DNA of 64,000 bases from Novipirellula artificiosorum (GTDB taxonomy: Bacteria > Planctomycetota > Planctomycetia > Pirellulales > Pirellulaceae): assembly GCF_007860135.1 (NCBI RefSeq), contig NZ_SJPV01000001.1:1051299-1115298 (forward strand), given 5' to 3'. Of the stretch, positions 22,088-30,899 are shown one piece after another. Position 1 is the stretch's first letter. The number at the start of each line of letters is the position of its first letter. The translations under genes and the position numbers were made by a program. The notes under the pieces were generated by a model. The model was not told the DNA's origin and searched no databases. It saw nothing but the letters and a program-made list of their open reading frames with translations.

Positions 22088-23089
22088 CTAGGGGGCGTCG
22101 GTAGCGAGGTGGATCAGCACGACCAAGATCCCCAGCAACACGACCCAAGTGAGGATCGCGAGACGCGTCGCCTTTTTAGCTCGCTCGGTTTCCCACCACG
22201 TTCGCGGCCCAACGCCTTGAGCGAGGAAGGTCAACACTCCGGCAAGATTGACGCAGATCACGTTGGTCGCAGTCAACAACAATGCACCTTTGGCCGAGTC
22301 GAATTCACCCACGGCCAGCAGCAACCCGAAGACGGCGAAGGGTGGCAGCAGCGCGACAGCGACCATCACGCCAACCAGGGCCGACGGTGCGCCAGTCGTG
22401 AAAGCCAAGACTCCGGCGCATCCGGATGCCAAAGCGAGAACGATGTCCCCCATGCCAACTTCGGTGCGAGATCGAATCGCATCACCGTTGGGGTCGATCG
22501 CAAAGCAGACTCCCACGACCAACGATGCGACCAACGCGATGGAGAGCCCGACGGCATTGGTTCGGAGCGACTTGAAGACTAAATTCCAATCGCCAAGTGT
22601 GGTAGCCAGGCAGAGCGACATGTTTGGCCCCAGCAGGGGGGCGATCACCATCGCCCCAATGATGATGGCCGTATCGTTGCGCATCAATCCGACTGCAGCA
22701 ACCAAGGTGGCGATCACGACCTCGGCAGCGAAGACGCGAGAAAGCTCCGCGCTCTCAGCGATATCCGCATACAATTCTTCACGACCAATCCGCTCGGGCG
22801 AATTCCCCTCACCATTGGACCGTTTGGTCGACTCGACCGGTTTGGGCCGAGGCAGCGTTGCTTCGACCGGCAGCAGCATGACACGGAAGGGCTGAAGAGA
22901 TGAGAAATGATCTTGCAACGGATCCATCAGCGCTTCGGTCTTTTCCGCATTGACCAACATACGGATCAACGAAGTGTCGTCGCCAATCGGTTGCGCCCAA
23001 CGATCGAGTATGTGCTCGTCATCACATTGGTCGAACAGGTCGTCGACGGAACCGCTTGGAATCACAATTTCGATTAGTCTCAAGGCCAT
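22088..23089 (-). CDS. DUF389 family membrane protein
   Basis: A 333-aa protein. The N-terminal cytoplasmic ferredoxin-like portion (RLIEIVIPSGSVDDLFD, VLMLLPVEA region) is followed by a multi-pass membrane domain from about residue 135. It carries the DUF389 signature VAAVGLMRNDTAIIIGAMVIAPLLGP. About six helices follow, to LAILTWVVLLGILVVLIHLA. The ATG at 23089 begins the conserved LRLIEI strand. The family has no assigned reaction; members are described as conserved transporter-like membrane proteins. It stands alone, divergent from the PpsR gene. Confidence 0.85.
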   Translation of the reverse strand: MALRLIEIVIPSGSVDDLFDQCDDEHILDRWAQPIGDDTSLIRMLVNAEKTEALMDPLQDHFSSLQPFRVMLLPVEATLPRPKPVESTKRSNGEGNSPERIGREELYADIAESAELSRVFAAEVVIATLVAAVGLMRNDTAIIIGAMVIAPLLGPNMSLCLATTLGDWNLVFKSLRTNAVGLSIALVASLVVGVCFAIDPNGDAIRSRTEVGMGDIVLALASGCAGVLAFTTGAPSALVGVMVAVALLPPFAVFGLLLAVGEFDSAKGALLLTATNVICVNLAGVLTFLAQGVGPRTWWETERAKKATRLAILTWVVLLGILVVLIHLATDAP

Positions 23090-23231
23090 GATGATGTCGC
23101 CCGATCCACGATCTTTGAAGGAGTTTTGAAACGCGATCCCCAACGCGAATCGAAGATGGTATGATCAAGTTTCGGTTCGCGTTGAAGTTGGCCCCCATCT
23201 TACCCGGAACCTGATCATCCACGGGATTCGC

Positions 23232-24068
23232 ATGCCCAACACCAAATCCAAGAAGACGCCCAAGATCGTGATTCTTTCGGGTGGCACCGGTCGCACGGTC
23301 GACAGCTTGCTCCGTGCTGCGTTGGAACAGTTTCCAGACAGCCCGGTCGAAGTGGTGATTCATGCGGGGGTCCGCAAAGTAGACAAGGCCATGGGGGTCA
23401 TCCGCGATGCGGATCGTTCCGAGGCGGTCGTTTGCCATTCCTTGGTGGAACCCGAAATTCGCAAAGCGGTCGAAAAAGAAGCTCGGAGGTTATCCGTCCC
23501 TTGCATCGATGTGCTTGGACCTGCGATGTCGCTGCTTGCCGATCATCTTGGGGCGTCGCCACGTGGCCGAGCAGGGCTGTTGTATCAAGTTCATCACGAG
23601 GAAATCGATCGGATGGATGCGATGGATTTCACGCTCGCCCATGACGATGGCCAAAACCCAAGCGATTTGAAGAAGGCCGACGTGGTCTTGGTGGGGGCGT
23701 CAAGAACCAGCAAGAGCGTCACCTGCTGCTACTTGGCTTTCCGAGGCATTCGAGCGGCCAATGTTCCCCTCATCCCTAATTTGCCACCACCACCCCAGCT
23801 ACTGAAGCTCGACCCCCGCCGCGTCGTGGGGCTGACGATGAGCGCATCGCGTCTCGAAGCGGTTCGCTTGACCCGAATGGAACGGATGAGTCATCGATCG
23901 GTCCCCAAATACGCGAGTCTGCGCGACATTCAAGGGGAACTTCGGCAAATCCGCGAATTGATTCAGGGCAACGGCTGGGAATGCATTGACGTGTCGTACA
24001 AAGCGACCGAAGAAGTCGCGGATTTGGTAGCCGAACTGTTGCCCCGCCGTCGCCCGCGCAAGAAATGA
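23232..24068 (+). CDS. PEP synthase/PPDK regulatory protein (kinase-pyrophosphorylase)
   Basis: A 278-aa member of the PSRP/PDRP (DUF299) family, which phosphorylates with ADP, and dephosphorylates with phosphate, the catalytic threonine of PEP synthase or pyruvate phosphate dikinase. Signatures include VILSGGTGRTVDSLL (residues about 13-27), GLLYQVHHEEIDRMDAMDFTL, the P-loop-like GASRTSKSVTCCYLA (family form GVSRTSKTPTxxYLA, so Pro is replaced by Val) and VPLIPNL-P-PPPQL. The target enzyme is not in this window. Its stop overlaps the next gene's start by ATGA. The position near nifJ suits control of the pyruvate/PEP node. Confidence 0.9.
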   Translation: MPNTKSKKTPKIVILSGGTGRTVDSLLRAALEQFPDSPVEVVIHAGVRKVDKAMGVIRDADRSEAVVCHSLVEPEIRKAVEKEARRLSVPCIDVLGPAMSLLADHLGASPRGRAGLLYQVHHEEIDRMDAMDFTLAHDDGQNPSDLKKADVVLVGASRTSKSVTCCYLAFRGIRAANVPLIPNLPPPPQLLKLDPRRVVGLTMSASRLEAVRLTRMERMSHRSVPKYASLRDIQGELRQIRELIQGNGWECIDVSYKATEEVADLVAELLPRRRPRKK

Positions 24069-24613
24069 AATGGATCACGTGGCTGTTGTGGTGCTGGACC
24101 GTGATGACGCTCAGCCATGAAGTCGGACATGTCATCGGCGGCTGGGCAAGTGGTGCGGCGATCACCGACTTAGAACTCCGCCCGTGGCATTTGCCGCATA
24201 GTTTGTTCCAGCCCGACCCTCATCCGATCGTGACCCTTTGGAGTGGCCCAATCCTCGGATGCGTGGTCCCCTGCATTGCAGCGGCAATCTCCCGTCGCGA
24301 TGCTTGGTGGCTGGTCGCTTGGTTTTGCGTCTTAGCCAACGCCACCTACATGCTTGTCGGTTGGTTCAGTGGTGATGCGGAACTGGACACCACGAAAATG
24401 ATCCAAGCGGGCACGCCACCTTGGCTGCTGCTGGCGATCTGGACCACGGTGTTACCGGTTGGCTACGTGAAATTCCGAGAACGGCTTGTGCAACGTTTTG
24501 CAGCGGACCGATCGGAGGCTTTTGCGAAGGAGCATTTGAAATCAGCAGCTGCATGGGCTGCCGTTTTCCTGGTCCAGTCGATCGTTGGCGAGTTACTGGC
24601 CGCGCTCTTCTAG
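24065..24613 (+). CDS. small integral membrane protein with HEVGH motif
   Basis: A 182-aa, strongly hydrophobic protein with four to five predicted membrane segments. LSHEVGHVIGGW near residue 17 is a HExxH zinc-protease-type motif lying inside the first helix, as in M50 site-2 proteases. Later SGPILGCVVPC and LANATYMLVGW are reminiscent of M50, but I could not find a firm NPDG-like third ligand. The start ATG overlaps the stop of the PpsR-like gene (ATGA), so the two are translationally coupled. A function in the same regulatory step is inference. Proteolytic activity is not proven. Confidence 0.75.
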   Translation: MKWITWLLWCWTVMTLSHEVGHVIGGWASGAAITDLELRPWHLPHSLFQPDPHPIVTLWSGPILGCVVPCIAAAISRRDAWWLVAWFCVLANATYMLVGWFSGDAELDTTKMIQAGTPPWLLLAIWTTVLPVGYVKFRERLVQRFAADRSEAFAKEHLKSAAAWAAVFLVQSIVGELLAALF

Positions 24614-24880
24614 CTGCTCGCGATAGCTATCACGTTCTCGGCGAGTGGCTTCGAGATCGAAGATCAAGTACTTCATGTCCAAACGTAACTGCGAGAGCGC
24701 CTCTTGGACCAAGTTGAGGATACGGCGACGGCGGGTGCTGCATTCGATCACGCGTCCAAGGGCAGGGGCAACGGCATCCCGATAGCGAGCGGGCAACGCG
24801 TTGATCGCATCGACCATTTCCTGCAGTTCCACTGGAGTTTCGTCGTTCAGCTTGTTGGTCGATCCGATGGTCTTAGGCAT
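24593..24880 (-). CDS. conserved small coiled-coil protein
   Basis: A 95-aa protein (start ATG 24880, GGAG 11 nt upstream). It is rich in charged residues; the last ~45 residues (QEALSQLRLDMKYLIFDLEATRRERDSYREQLEERGQ, in parts) have a heptad pattern consistent with a coiled coil. The RYRDAV-P-ALGRVIECSTRRRRI segment looks helical and basic. Its 3' end overlaps the convergent HEVGH gene by 21 bp. I do not recognise a family; it may be a planctomycete-specific regulator or scaffold. Confidence 0.7.
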   Translation of the reverse strand: MPKTIGSTNKLNDETPVELQEMVDAINALPARYRDAVAPALGRVIECSTRRRRILNLVQEALSQLRLDMKYLIFDLEATRRERDSYREQLEERGQ

Positions 24881-25242
24881 GTCAGGGGTGCTCCAGAAAA
24901 AACAGCAAGTTGTGTGATTCAATGTTTTGCTATCCATTGCATTTCAAATGCCGAATCCCTAGCCCGATCTCGCCCTCGACGACGTAACCTCTTTCCTTGG
25001 AAGGCTTTATCGCTAGCACAGTGCCAATGTTGTCAAAACACCACGTTGCAAGAAATCCACGCGTTTTCGCCTTGGCTTCATGACTTAAATCATGGTATGG
25101 AAAGGTCTTACGTTTTACGCATGCAGTCTAAAAACCGTTGGTGCCTTTTTTCAACAACGTGTCGTGTTTACCGCACATCCATCGGCTACCGAGTCGAGTG
25201 CCAGCAGATTGTTCCGCTTTTGATCCCTTGGGTCAACGATCA
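24881..25242. other. intergenic region with a short palindrome
   Basis: A 362-bp gap upstream of the large exported protein. The only structure I see is CATGA-CTTAAA-TCATG (25079-25094), a possible operator, about 150 bp before the start of the next gene. No gene was found. Confidence 0.4.
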
Positions 25243-28059
25243 ATGTCCTCACCGAAACCAAAGCGAACGAAATCGCCGTGGGTGATTCCATTGGGGCAAA
25301 CGCTGCGCGTTGCGCTCGGCGGTTTGGTATTTGCGTTTACGGGATTGTTGCTGAGTCTCTCCCCGGCCAGCGGCCAGTTGTATGATGCCCTGGACGCCTA
25401 CCCACCCCGCTGGCACCTGGACCATTCCGATTGTGACGCTCGTGTTGTCACACACAAACACCTTGGCGACGGTGGCGTCGACGGTCGCGGTTGCGAGCTG
25501 ATCACCATGACGGCCTCGCACGGCACTCAGATCGTGCTCGCCTACCCCATTGAACCTGTTTTGCCGATCGATGGCTTGACTGCGAACGTCTCGGTCATGA
25601 GTGCGCTCAACGGAGCACGGATTGGACTTCGTGTTCGGTATCCCTACCTGCGAGTCGATTCGTCTCGTCAATCTGCGTCCGTGATCGTCTACGGCACCGC
25701 TTACAAGGATGCCGGCAAATATGCGGCGATCGGCATCGGGATGATCGAAAAATCGCTTGAGGAGAAGGTTATCGCGCTTCGTGCCGAGCATGGATCCGAT
25801 TCGGACCTGCGAGATCCCTACGTTGACGCGGTGGTGATCAATGCTTACACCGGTGCGGGATCCAGTTCCCTCAGGATCGACGAGTTGCGAGTCGACGGAT
25901 TGGTCAGTGTGAGCGACGTTTCCGGTGCGACGCTTCGATCGGCATCCGACCATCGCGGCGATGACCTTGTTCAGGCTGGCCGAATCGGTGAGGGGTCGCA
26001 ACTTGGTTCGTCCGGTTGGCAACACGATACGACGCAAACGATTGCATTCCCACTGGGTCGCATCACTCGAATTTTGCAGCACAACGGGGAACCGCTTTCT
26101 TGGGTTCGTTCACTTGGTTTCGATGCGGTCCTCCTGTCCAAACCTCCCGACGCTGCCATTTTGGGTGAAGCCATCCGATCCCGCATCGCGATCTACGCAC
26201 CTCCCCCCTCGTCCCCGGATCCGTCGCTTCAGTCGCTCTTGCAACCGGTAGCAGGATGGTGCATTGGAATGAATGTCGCGCTCGACTCGACAAAAATCAA
26301 CGACGCCGAGATGACATCGCGTCGCTTGCGAGCGATGCCGATGGTTTGGCAGCGTCCGATTCTGGCTGCCCCCTTAGAGTCCTATCGGCAATACGTCCCG
26401 ATGTTGGACGCGATGATTCACGATCTACCGATCCGATCGCGTGGCGTAGCGGACAGCGAGGAGATCTCGCAACTTTTGAGTGTCCGCCAACGCGTCGGCG
26501 ATCGGATCGAATTGGCGACGGGAGTGATGAGCATGCCCCCAGAGCGGGCGCTGCGTCAAGCCGAAGCGATCGCCGATTCGATTGGTGCTCCACGACCGAC
26601 GGGGTTCCGATGGCATTCGATGTGGATTCAAGCAATGCGTTCCTTGCAGGCCGCTCCATCGGCAATTGTGTTTCGCTCGACTCGTTCACTTCTCTCAGGT
26701 GCGGAGATTGAAAATCAGCGTTCCATGGCCTTGAGCTATGTCAATCGAATGATTGCCATGATTGAACCGTGGGCCTCGGGTGCAACGCCCAGTCCGCCGC
26801 TATCGATTCGTGGCGCCCCCTACCGCTGTTCGCGTTTGGTCAAGGGCAAGGCGGAAGTTTTGATTTTGACTTCTTCGACGGCCCGTGGTTCGGAGGTGCT
26901 CGCAGGCGATGGGAATTCCCTTGAACTGGTCCTTTCCCCCAGCGACGCCAACAAGACGATGTGGCGGATGACCCACTTTTCTGCGGAACGATTGACACCC
27001 GAGACGACGGCCGAAGGCGCACGCGTGGAAATTGTTTCACCCGACGCTGTCGAAGTGATTGTGGTGAGCAGCGATCCGTCACTCGGATCCCAACTCAGTC
27101 AGGCGGCAAATCGATTCTCAAGGCAAGCGGCCCTTGACCGTTGGCAATTAGCGGGTGATCTGGTTCGCCGCACGCGCGATCATTGGCAAACAACCAAGGC
27201 GGCTCGAGTCACCAACCGCCCGCCCCCCATGGATCTACTACGCGTCGCCACGCAATCACTGCATGACGCGGAACCTCTGTATCGGGCAGGCGAGACGGAA
27301 GCGAGTTTGCGAATGGCTCGACGCGCGGACGCCTGGGCAATGCGCAGTGAGTGGCAATTGAGTGAAACATTGATGCCGGATTGGCCACGGCCTACGAGTT
27401 GCCCGACCATCGATTGCGGTGCGACTGAAGTTCAAGCGATCTGGTATCCGTTAATGCGAGATCGCGGGTGGAGTTCGAACTACTTGACAACCGGTTCGCT
27501 TGATAGCGCCGATCTGATTGATCAAAACCGCTGGACATTCGGAAAGCGACTCGAAGGCCGAGCGAACAGCGAAGTCGTGTTTGCCCACCGTGGATCTTAC
27601 AGTGGCCCAGGCGCGTTGGTCACACGTGCAACCTCCATCGCCGACGACCCGTTGCCCGGGGGCTATGAAGGCACCGTGCTACAAGTCCGCAGCCCCGGGG
27701 TGCGGATTCCAGCCCAAACCGCGGTACGAATTGATGCGCTGGTGCGAACGATCGGCTTCGGCAGACCTCAACAAGGCATTTTGGTGTATGACAATATCGG
27801 CGGTCAGGAAATGGGCGTCCTGGTCCGCGGTCGGTCAACCTGGACTCCCGTCCGGCTGTATCGCCAAACCACCGCTGAAACCGAAGTCAGCGTGATGTTT
27901 GAACTGATGGGCGATGGCGAAGCCATGATCGACGAGGTGGAAATCAGGATCTGGCAACCCAGCGAAGCGATCCGTCCCCCAATGCCGATCCGGCCAATCG
28001 AGGGTTCCCAAACGGGTATGCAAATCAGCAGCGAGCCCGAGCTCACCCACAAGCACTAG
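25243..28059 (+). CDS. large exported protein of unknown function
   Basis: A 938-aa protein with a signal sequence (charged RTKSPWV, hydrophobic run to SLSPASGQLY, about residues 1-45). Residues 45-230 look like a beta-sandwich (VTANVSVM, IGLRVRYP, SSLRIDELRVDG). The middle region contains a putative barrel-like stretch with VRSLGFDAVLLSK and PMVWQRPILAAP. A second sandwich-like part (about 790-910) ends the protein (VRIDALVRTIGFG, VMFELMGDGEAMIDEVEIRIW). I do not recognise a family and see no catalytic motif. The start is ATG 25243, chosen because the signal peptide begins there; the frame is open upstream. Confidence 0.75.
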   Translation: MSSPKPKRTKSPWVIPLGQTLRVALGGLVFAFTGLLLSLSPASGQLYDALDAYPPRWHLDHSDCDARVVTHKHLGDGGVDGRGCELITMTASHGTQIVLAYPIEPVLPIDGLTANVSVMSALNGARIGLRVRYPYLRVDSSRQSASVIVYGTAYKDAGKYAAIGIGMIEKSLEEKVIALRAEHGSDSDLRDPYVDAVVINAYTGAGSSSLRIDELRVDGLVSVSDVSGATLRSASDHRGDDLVQAGRIGEGSQLGSSGWQHDTTQTIAFPLGRITRILQHNGEPLSWVRSLGFDAVLLSKPPDAAILGEAIRSRIAIYAPPPSSPDPSLQSLLQPVAGWCIGMNVALDSTKINDAEMTSRRLRAMPMVWQRPILAAPLESYRQYVPMLDAMIHDLPIRSRGVADSEEISQLLSVRQRVGDRIELATGVMSMPPERALRQAEAIADSIGAPRPTGFRWHSMWIQAMRSLQAAPSAIVFRSTRSLLSGAEIENQRSMALSYVNRMIAMIEPWASGATPSPPLSIRGAPYRCSRLVKGKAEVLILTSSTARGSEVLAGDGNSLELVLSPSDANKTMWRMTHFSAERLTPETTAEGARVEIVSPDAVEVIVVSSDPSLGSQLSQAANRFSRQAALDRWQLAGDLVRRTRDHWQTTKAARVTNRPPPMDLLRVATQSLHDAEPLYRAGETEASLRMARRADAWAMRSEWQLSETLMPDWPRPTSCPTIDCGATEVQAIWYPLMRDRGWSSNYLTTGSLDSADLIDQNRWTFGKRLEGRANSEVVFAHRGSYSGPGALVTRATSIADDPLPGGYEGTVLQVRSPGVRIPAQTAVRIDALVRTIGFGRPQQGILVYDNIGGQEMGVLVRGRSTWTPVRLYRQTTAETEVSVMFELMGDGEAMIDEVEIRIWQPSEAIRPPMPIRPIEGSQTGMQISSEPELTHKH

Positions 28060-28171
28060 CCGCGCGGTCATGATCAGGTGATAATGGTCTGCGAAAGGCT
28101 GAGTCGTCTCAACGCGAGTCTGTGCTCGAATCGCGAAAACTATATCGAATCGCGCCACGCAGGGAAGTCCC

Positions 28172-28390
28172 ATGCAACAAGTCAAGATTTTTAAAACCGT
28201 CGATACGGAACTGTCCGAGTTAGAACAACAAATCAATCGCTGGATGCGGAAGAGTGGTGCCCGCGTGATCTCGATTACGGGTAACCTGACCTCCCAGCCG
28301 CCGTCGAGCGGCGGCCCGCTGAACTCCTTTTCCGCGGGTAACATCATGCTGGTCGTGCTCTATGAAATCGATAAGCCGCCAGCTTCGTAG
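28172..28390 (+). CDS. small conserved 72-aa protein, Cse60/DUF1737-like
   Basis: A 72-aa soluble protein with AGGGAAG just before the ATG. It begins QQVKIFKTVDTELSELEQQI, continues NRWMRKSGARVISITGN, has a low-complexity PPSSGGPLNSFSAG linker, and ends NIMLVVLYEID. This V-K-x-F ... L-E-x-x-I-N-x-W ... G-A-x-V-I-S-I ... V-L-Y-E pattern recalls the small Cse60/DUF1737-type proteins. No biochemical role is known. It is transcribed alone between two unrelated genes. Confidence 0.7.
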   Translation: MQQVKIFKTVDTELSELEQQINRWMRKSGARVISITGNLTSQPPSSGGPLNSFSAGNIMLVVLYEIDKPPAS

Positions 28391-28539
28391 TGCTGACCAT
28401 GACGGATCCATCGCCCCGCCCCTGCCGGTTGTGCGGACGTGTGACCCGGCACGGCTGCACGGCCCCCCTTTGATTGCCGCGATCGGTTACACTAGCGGGT
28501 TAGTGCATTCCATTCTTACCCGTCTCAACCAACGATCCC

Positions 28540-29466
28540 ATGAACCTGACCCGCCGTGAATCGATTGCCGCGCTGGGCGGCTCCTTGCTACTTGCGTCGT
28601 TGCCCTCTCGATCGCTGGCTGCGAACGAGTCACAAATTCATGTTGCCACGAACACCTATCCTTGGCTCACTTTTTGTCGGCGAGATGGCCAGGAGTTCGT
28701 GCTGCATACCGATCAGCTCCTTCGCGATATCTCGCTATCGAAGATGAATGGGTATGAGCCGATCATCAACGACGTCTCCGAGTTCGTAGGTCTGCGAGAG
28801 CGACTCCAGAACCATGGATTGGAAATGCGATCGCTTTATGTCAACAGTGCGCTACACGAGAAAGACCAGGCTGACGCGAGCATCAAAGCCGTTTTGGCGA
28901 TCGCAAAAGCTGCTTCGGATCTTGGCACAAGCATCGTCGTCACCAACCCGTCTCCGATTCGATGGGGCGGGCCCGAGGACAAATCCGATGCTCAACTTCG
29001 TACGCAAGCGGAGTCGCTTGATCGGCTTGGAGCGGCACTCCGCAAGCAAGGACAGTTCTTGGCCTATCACAACCACGACGCCGAGTTGCGACAGGGGGCT
29101 CGCGAGTTCCATCACATGCTCTCCGGCACGAACCCCGAGAATGTGAAATTCTGTCTCGATGCCCATTGGGTATTCCGTGGCTGCGGCGATTCCGAAGTGG
29201 CCGTCTTTGATGCACTCTCGCAGTATGCGGATCGGATTGTCGAGCTCCATTTACGGCAATCGGTCGACGGTGCTTGGACCGAAGCGTTTCAATTGCAGGG
29301 CGACATCGACTACGTGGCGTTGTTTGAGTTTCTTCAGCACAGGAACATCCTTCCCCATTTGGTCCTGGAACAAGCAATTGAAGATCGATCGCCAAAACAG
29401 CTGACCGTGATCGAGGCTCACCAACAAGGTCGTGAACAGTTGGTGAAAGGGTGGGGAGCCACCTAA
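28540..29466 (+). CDS. Tat-exported sugar phosphate isomerase/epimerase-like protein
   Basis: A 308-aa protein of the xylose isomerase-like TIM-barrel family (AP endonuclease family 2). It begins with a twin-arginine leader TRRESIAALGGSLLLASLPS and would be cleaved near SLAANE. Barrel landmarks include FLAYHNHDAEL (metal-binding His region), FCLDAHWVFRGC, VELHLRQS and LVLEQAIE. The substrate is unknown. Its folding before export by Tat fits a metal-cofactored enzyme. It is followed by a repeat-rich intergenic block. Confidence 0.88.
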   Translation: MNLTRRESIAALGGSLLLASLPSRSLAANESQIHVATNTYPWLTFCRRDGQEFVLHTDQLLRDISLSKMNGYEPIINDVSEFVGLRERLQNHGLEMRSLYVNSALHEKDQADASIKAVLAIAKAASDLGTSIVVTNPSPIRWGGPEDKSDAQLRTQAESLDRLGAALRKQGQFLAYHNHDAELRQGAREFHHMLSGTNPENVKFCLDAHWVFRGCGDSEVAVFDALSQYADRIVELHLRQSVDGAWTEAFQLQGDIDYVALFEFLQHRNILPHLVLEQAIEDRSPKQLTVIEAHQQGREQLVKGWGAT

Positions 29467-29521
29467 GACGGAAACCGCAGCGCTGCAAAACGTGGCACTC
29501 GCAGATCGGTGGAGAGGGGGT

Positions 29522-29580
29522 TGGAGTTCAGGCTTTAGCCGCACGAGCGAATTTCGCTGTCGCCTGAAGGCTAAACTCCA
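29522..29580. repeat. imperfect inverted repeat downstream of the isomerase gene
   Basis: TGGAGTTCAGGCTTTAGCC at the left pairs partly with GCCTGAAGGCTAAACTCCA at the right: the two blocks CAGGC/GCCTG and TTTAGCC/GGCTAAA are both present but in swapped order. A run of ten C (29584-29593) follows. Possibly a terminator-like or REP-like element; no T run. Confidence 0.5.
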
Positions 29581-29650
29581 GCGCCCCCCCCCCGCTTGAA
29601 GGTCGTCCGGTTTTTACGTTATTGATTGAAAAAGACTTACAAGATTTAAC

Positions 29651-29770
29651 TCTCCCTCTGGGAGAGGTCGAGCCTAAGCGAGGGAGAGGGAAAACGGGCT
29701 GCGATGACAACATGAAATTCCAGCACTGTTTCTATACCGGCCCTCCCCCTCGCTGCGCTCGACCCCTCCC
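29651..29770. repeat. GA-rich intergenic repeat pair, inverted
   Basis: Left arm: CTGGGAGAGGTCGAGCCTAA-GCGAGGGAGAGGG (29658-29690). Right arm, inverted: CCCTCCCCCTCGCTGCGCTC-GACCCCTCCC (29741-29770). The left block also contains its own CTCTCCC-tct-GGGAGAG hairpin. Same family as 8106-8187 and 8941-8972. Confidence 0.6.
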
Positions 29771-29771
29771 G

Positions 29772-30039
29772 CTGCGCGGGCAGGGGTGGTTGGATACCTA
29801 AACACTTCAGCAGTCACAACTTAAAAACTGCACGACCTCTGCGCGGGCAGGGGTGGTTGGATACCTCAACACTTCAGCAGTCACAACTTAAAAACTGCAC
29901 GACCTCTGCGCGGGCAGGGGTGGTTGGATACCTAAACACTTCAGCAGTCACAACTTAAAAACTGCACGACCTCTGCGAGGGCAGGGGTGGTTGGATACCT
30001 AAACACTGTGTTAGTCACAACTTAAAAACCGGACGACCT
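29772..30039. repeat. 67-bp tandem repeat array, four units
   Basis: Four head-to-tail units of exactly 67 bp at 29772-29838, 29839-29905, 29906-29972 and 29973-30039. Each starts CTGCGCGGGCAGGGGTGGTT and ends AACTTAAAAACTGCACGACC-T. Units 1 and 3 are identical, unit 2 differs by one base (TCAACAC for TAAACAC), and unit 4 is more diverged (GTGTTAGTC for TTCAGCAGTC, ACCGGACG for CTGCACG). No frame runs across it. It is not CRISPR-like, since the units abut with no spacers. Confidence 0.92.
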
Positions 30040-30540
30040 CCGAGCTGGAGGTGTCGTTGTGAAGCTCCCACGGAAAAACGACCATAAAGCGGCTCGGCAT
30101 CTTCCTGTGGGGGGGCGTGACTAGTCCCTTGATGGACGAACTGGACAATCGGACGCTGGTCGTGACGGCATCTCAAAGCCGAGCGTTTGGAAGCCGGCAA
30201 GATCGCGACAAAAAATCGGTTGGAATTTTCTAACTCAGTCTCGCTCAAGGCTTTACATCGCAAGCAAGGTGGGTGCTGCGATGAAAACAGAAAAACTGAG
30301 GTTGACCGGGGCGCCGAACAACGTAACCTAAGTCTGTCGAGACAACGTTTGCCCCACACATCGCCGGTCCAACGCAGGTTGGATCGGCCAGCTTCTGTTT
30401 GTCGCTAAACGCTTGTTATCAATTGACTTACAACTTCCGGACGAGGGCGGCTGCCGAATGGTAGGCCTTTGGAATGTCCGATTAGAATCCACTGATGGAT
30501 TTGCTATCACGCGTCTTCCGCGAGTTCGCCTCGCGTGGGG
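30040..30540. other. intergenic, no gene seen
   Basis: The rest of the repeat-rich block. A diverged repeat tail runs to about 30080. After that I see no credible coding frame, RNA gene or hairpin up to a weak possible remnant at 30541. Confidence 0.4.
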
Positions 30541-30618
30541 TCAACGAAGGATCAGCTTGCGGCCACGGGCTGATGCATCGTCGATGTTTTGTTTGGCATG
30601 AGCCGCCCAATCCATCAT
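30541..30618 (-). pseudogene. possible protein 3'-end remnant (weak)
   Basis: A minus-strand frame ends MMDWAAHAKQNIDDASARGR then KLILR and TGA. Its composition (amphipathic, charged) looks protein-like, unlike the surrounding DNA, and it stays open upstream to about 30705. A different frame upstream (starting MKQQVPRHR) might continue it after a frameshift. I do not recognise the family. It may be a decayed gene or chance. Confidence 0.25.
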
Positions 30619-30899
30619 GAACCCACGGGCCGGGTACACGGTAAAAGGTACCCGGTCGCGAACGCTCGCGCGTCTTCCTGAGCGATTTCGGATCGTTTTT
30701 GACCGCGTTTTTTACGACGCTCTCGGGGGATCTGTGCCGCGGCACCTGCTGCTTCATCGTGCTGTCCTCGAACGCTGCCCATCGAAGTGGCTTCCCAACG
30801 TTGAACAATGGTTGGCCGGCGTCTCTATTTTCTTCACGGAAATCCGGTTCTTAGTTTGGCAAAACATGCTGAGTTTTTCATTTGATTTGATGGGAATGA

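Noticed and set aside
29772-30039. CRISPR-like repeat array
   Set aside because: The 67-bp units abut directly with no unique spacers and there are no cas genes.
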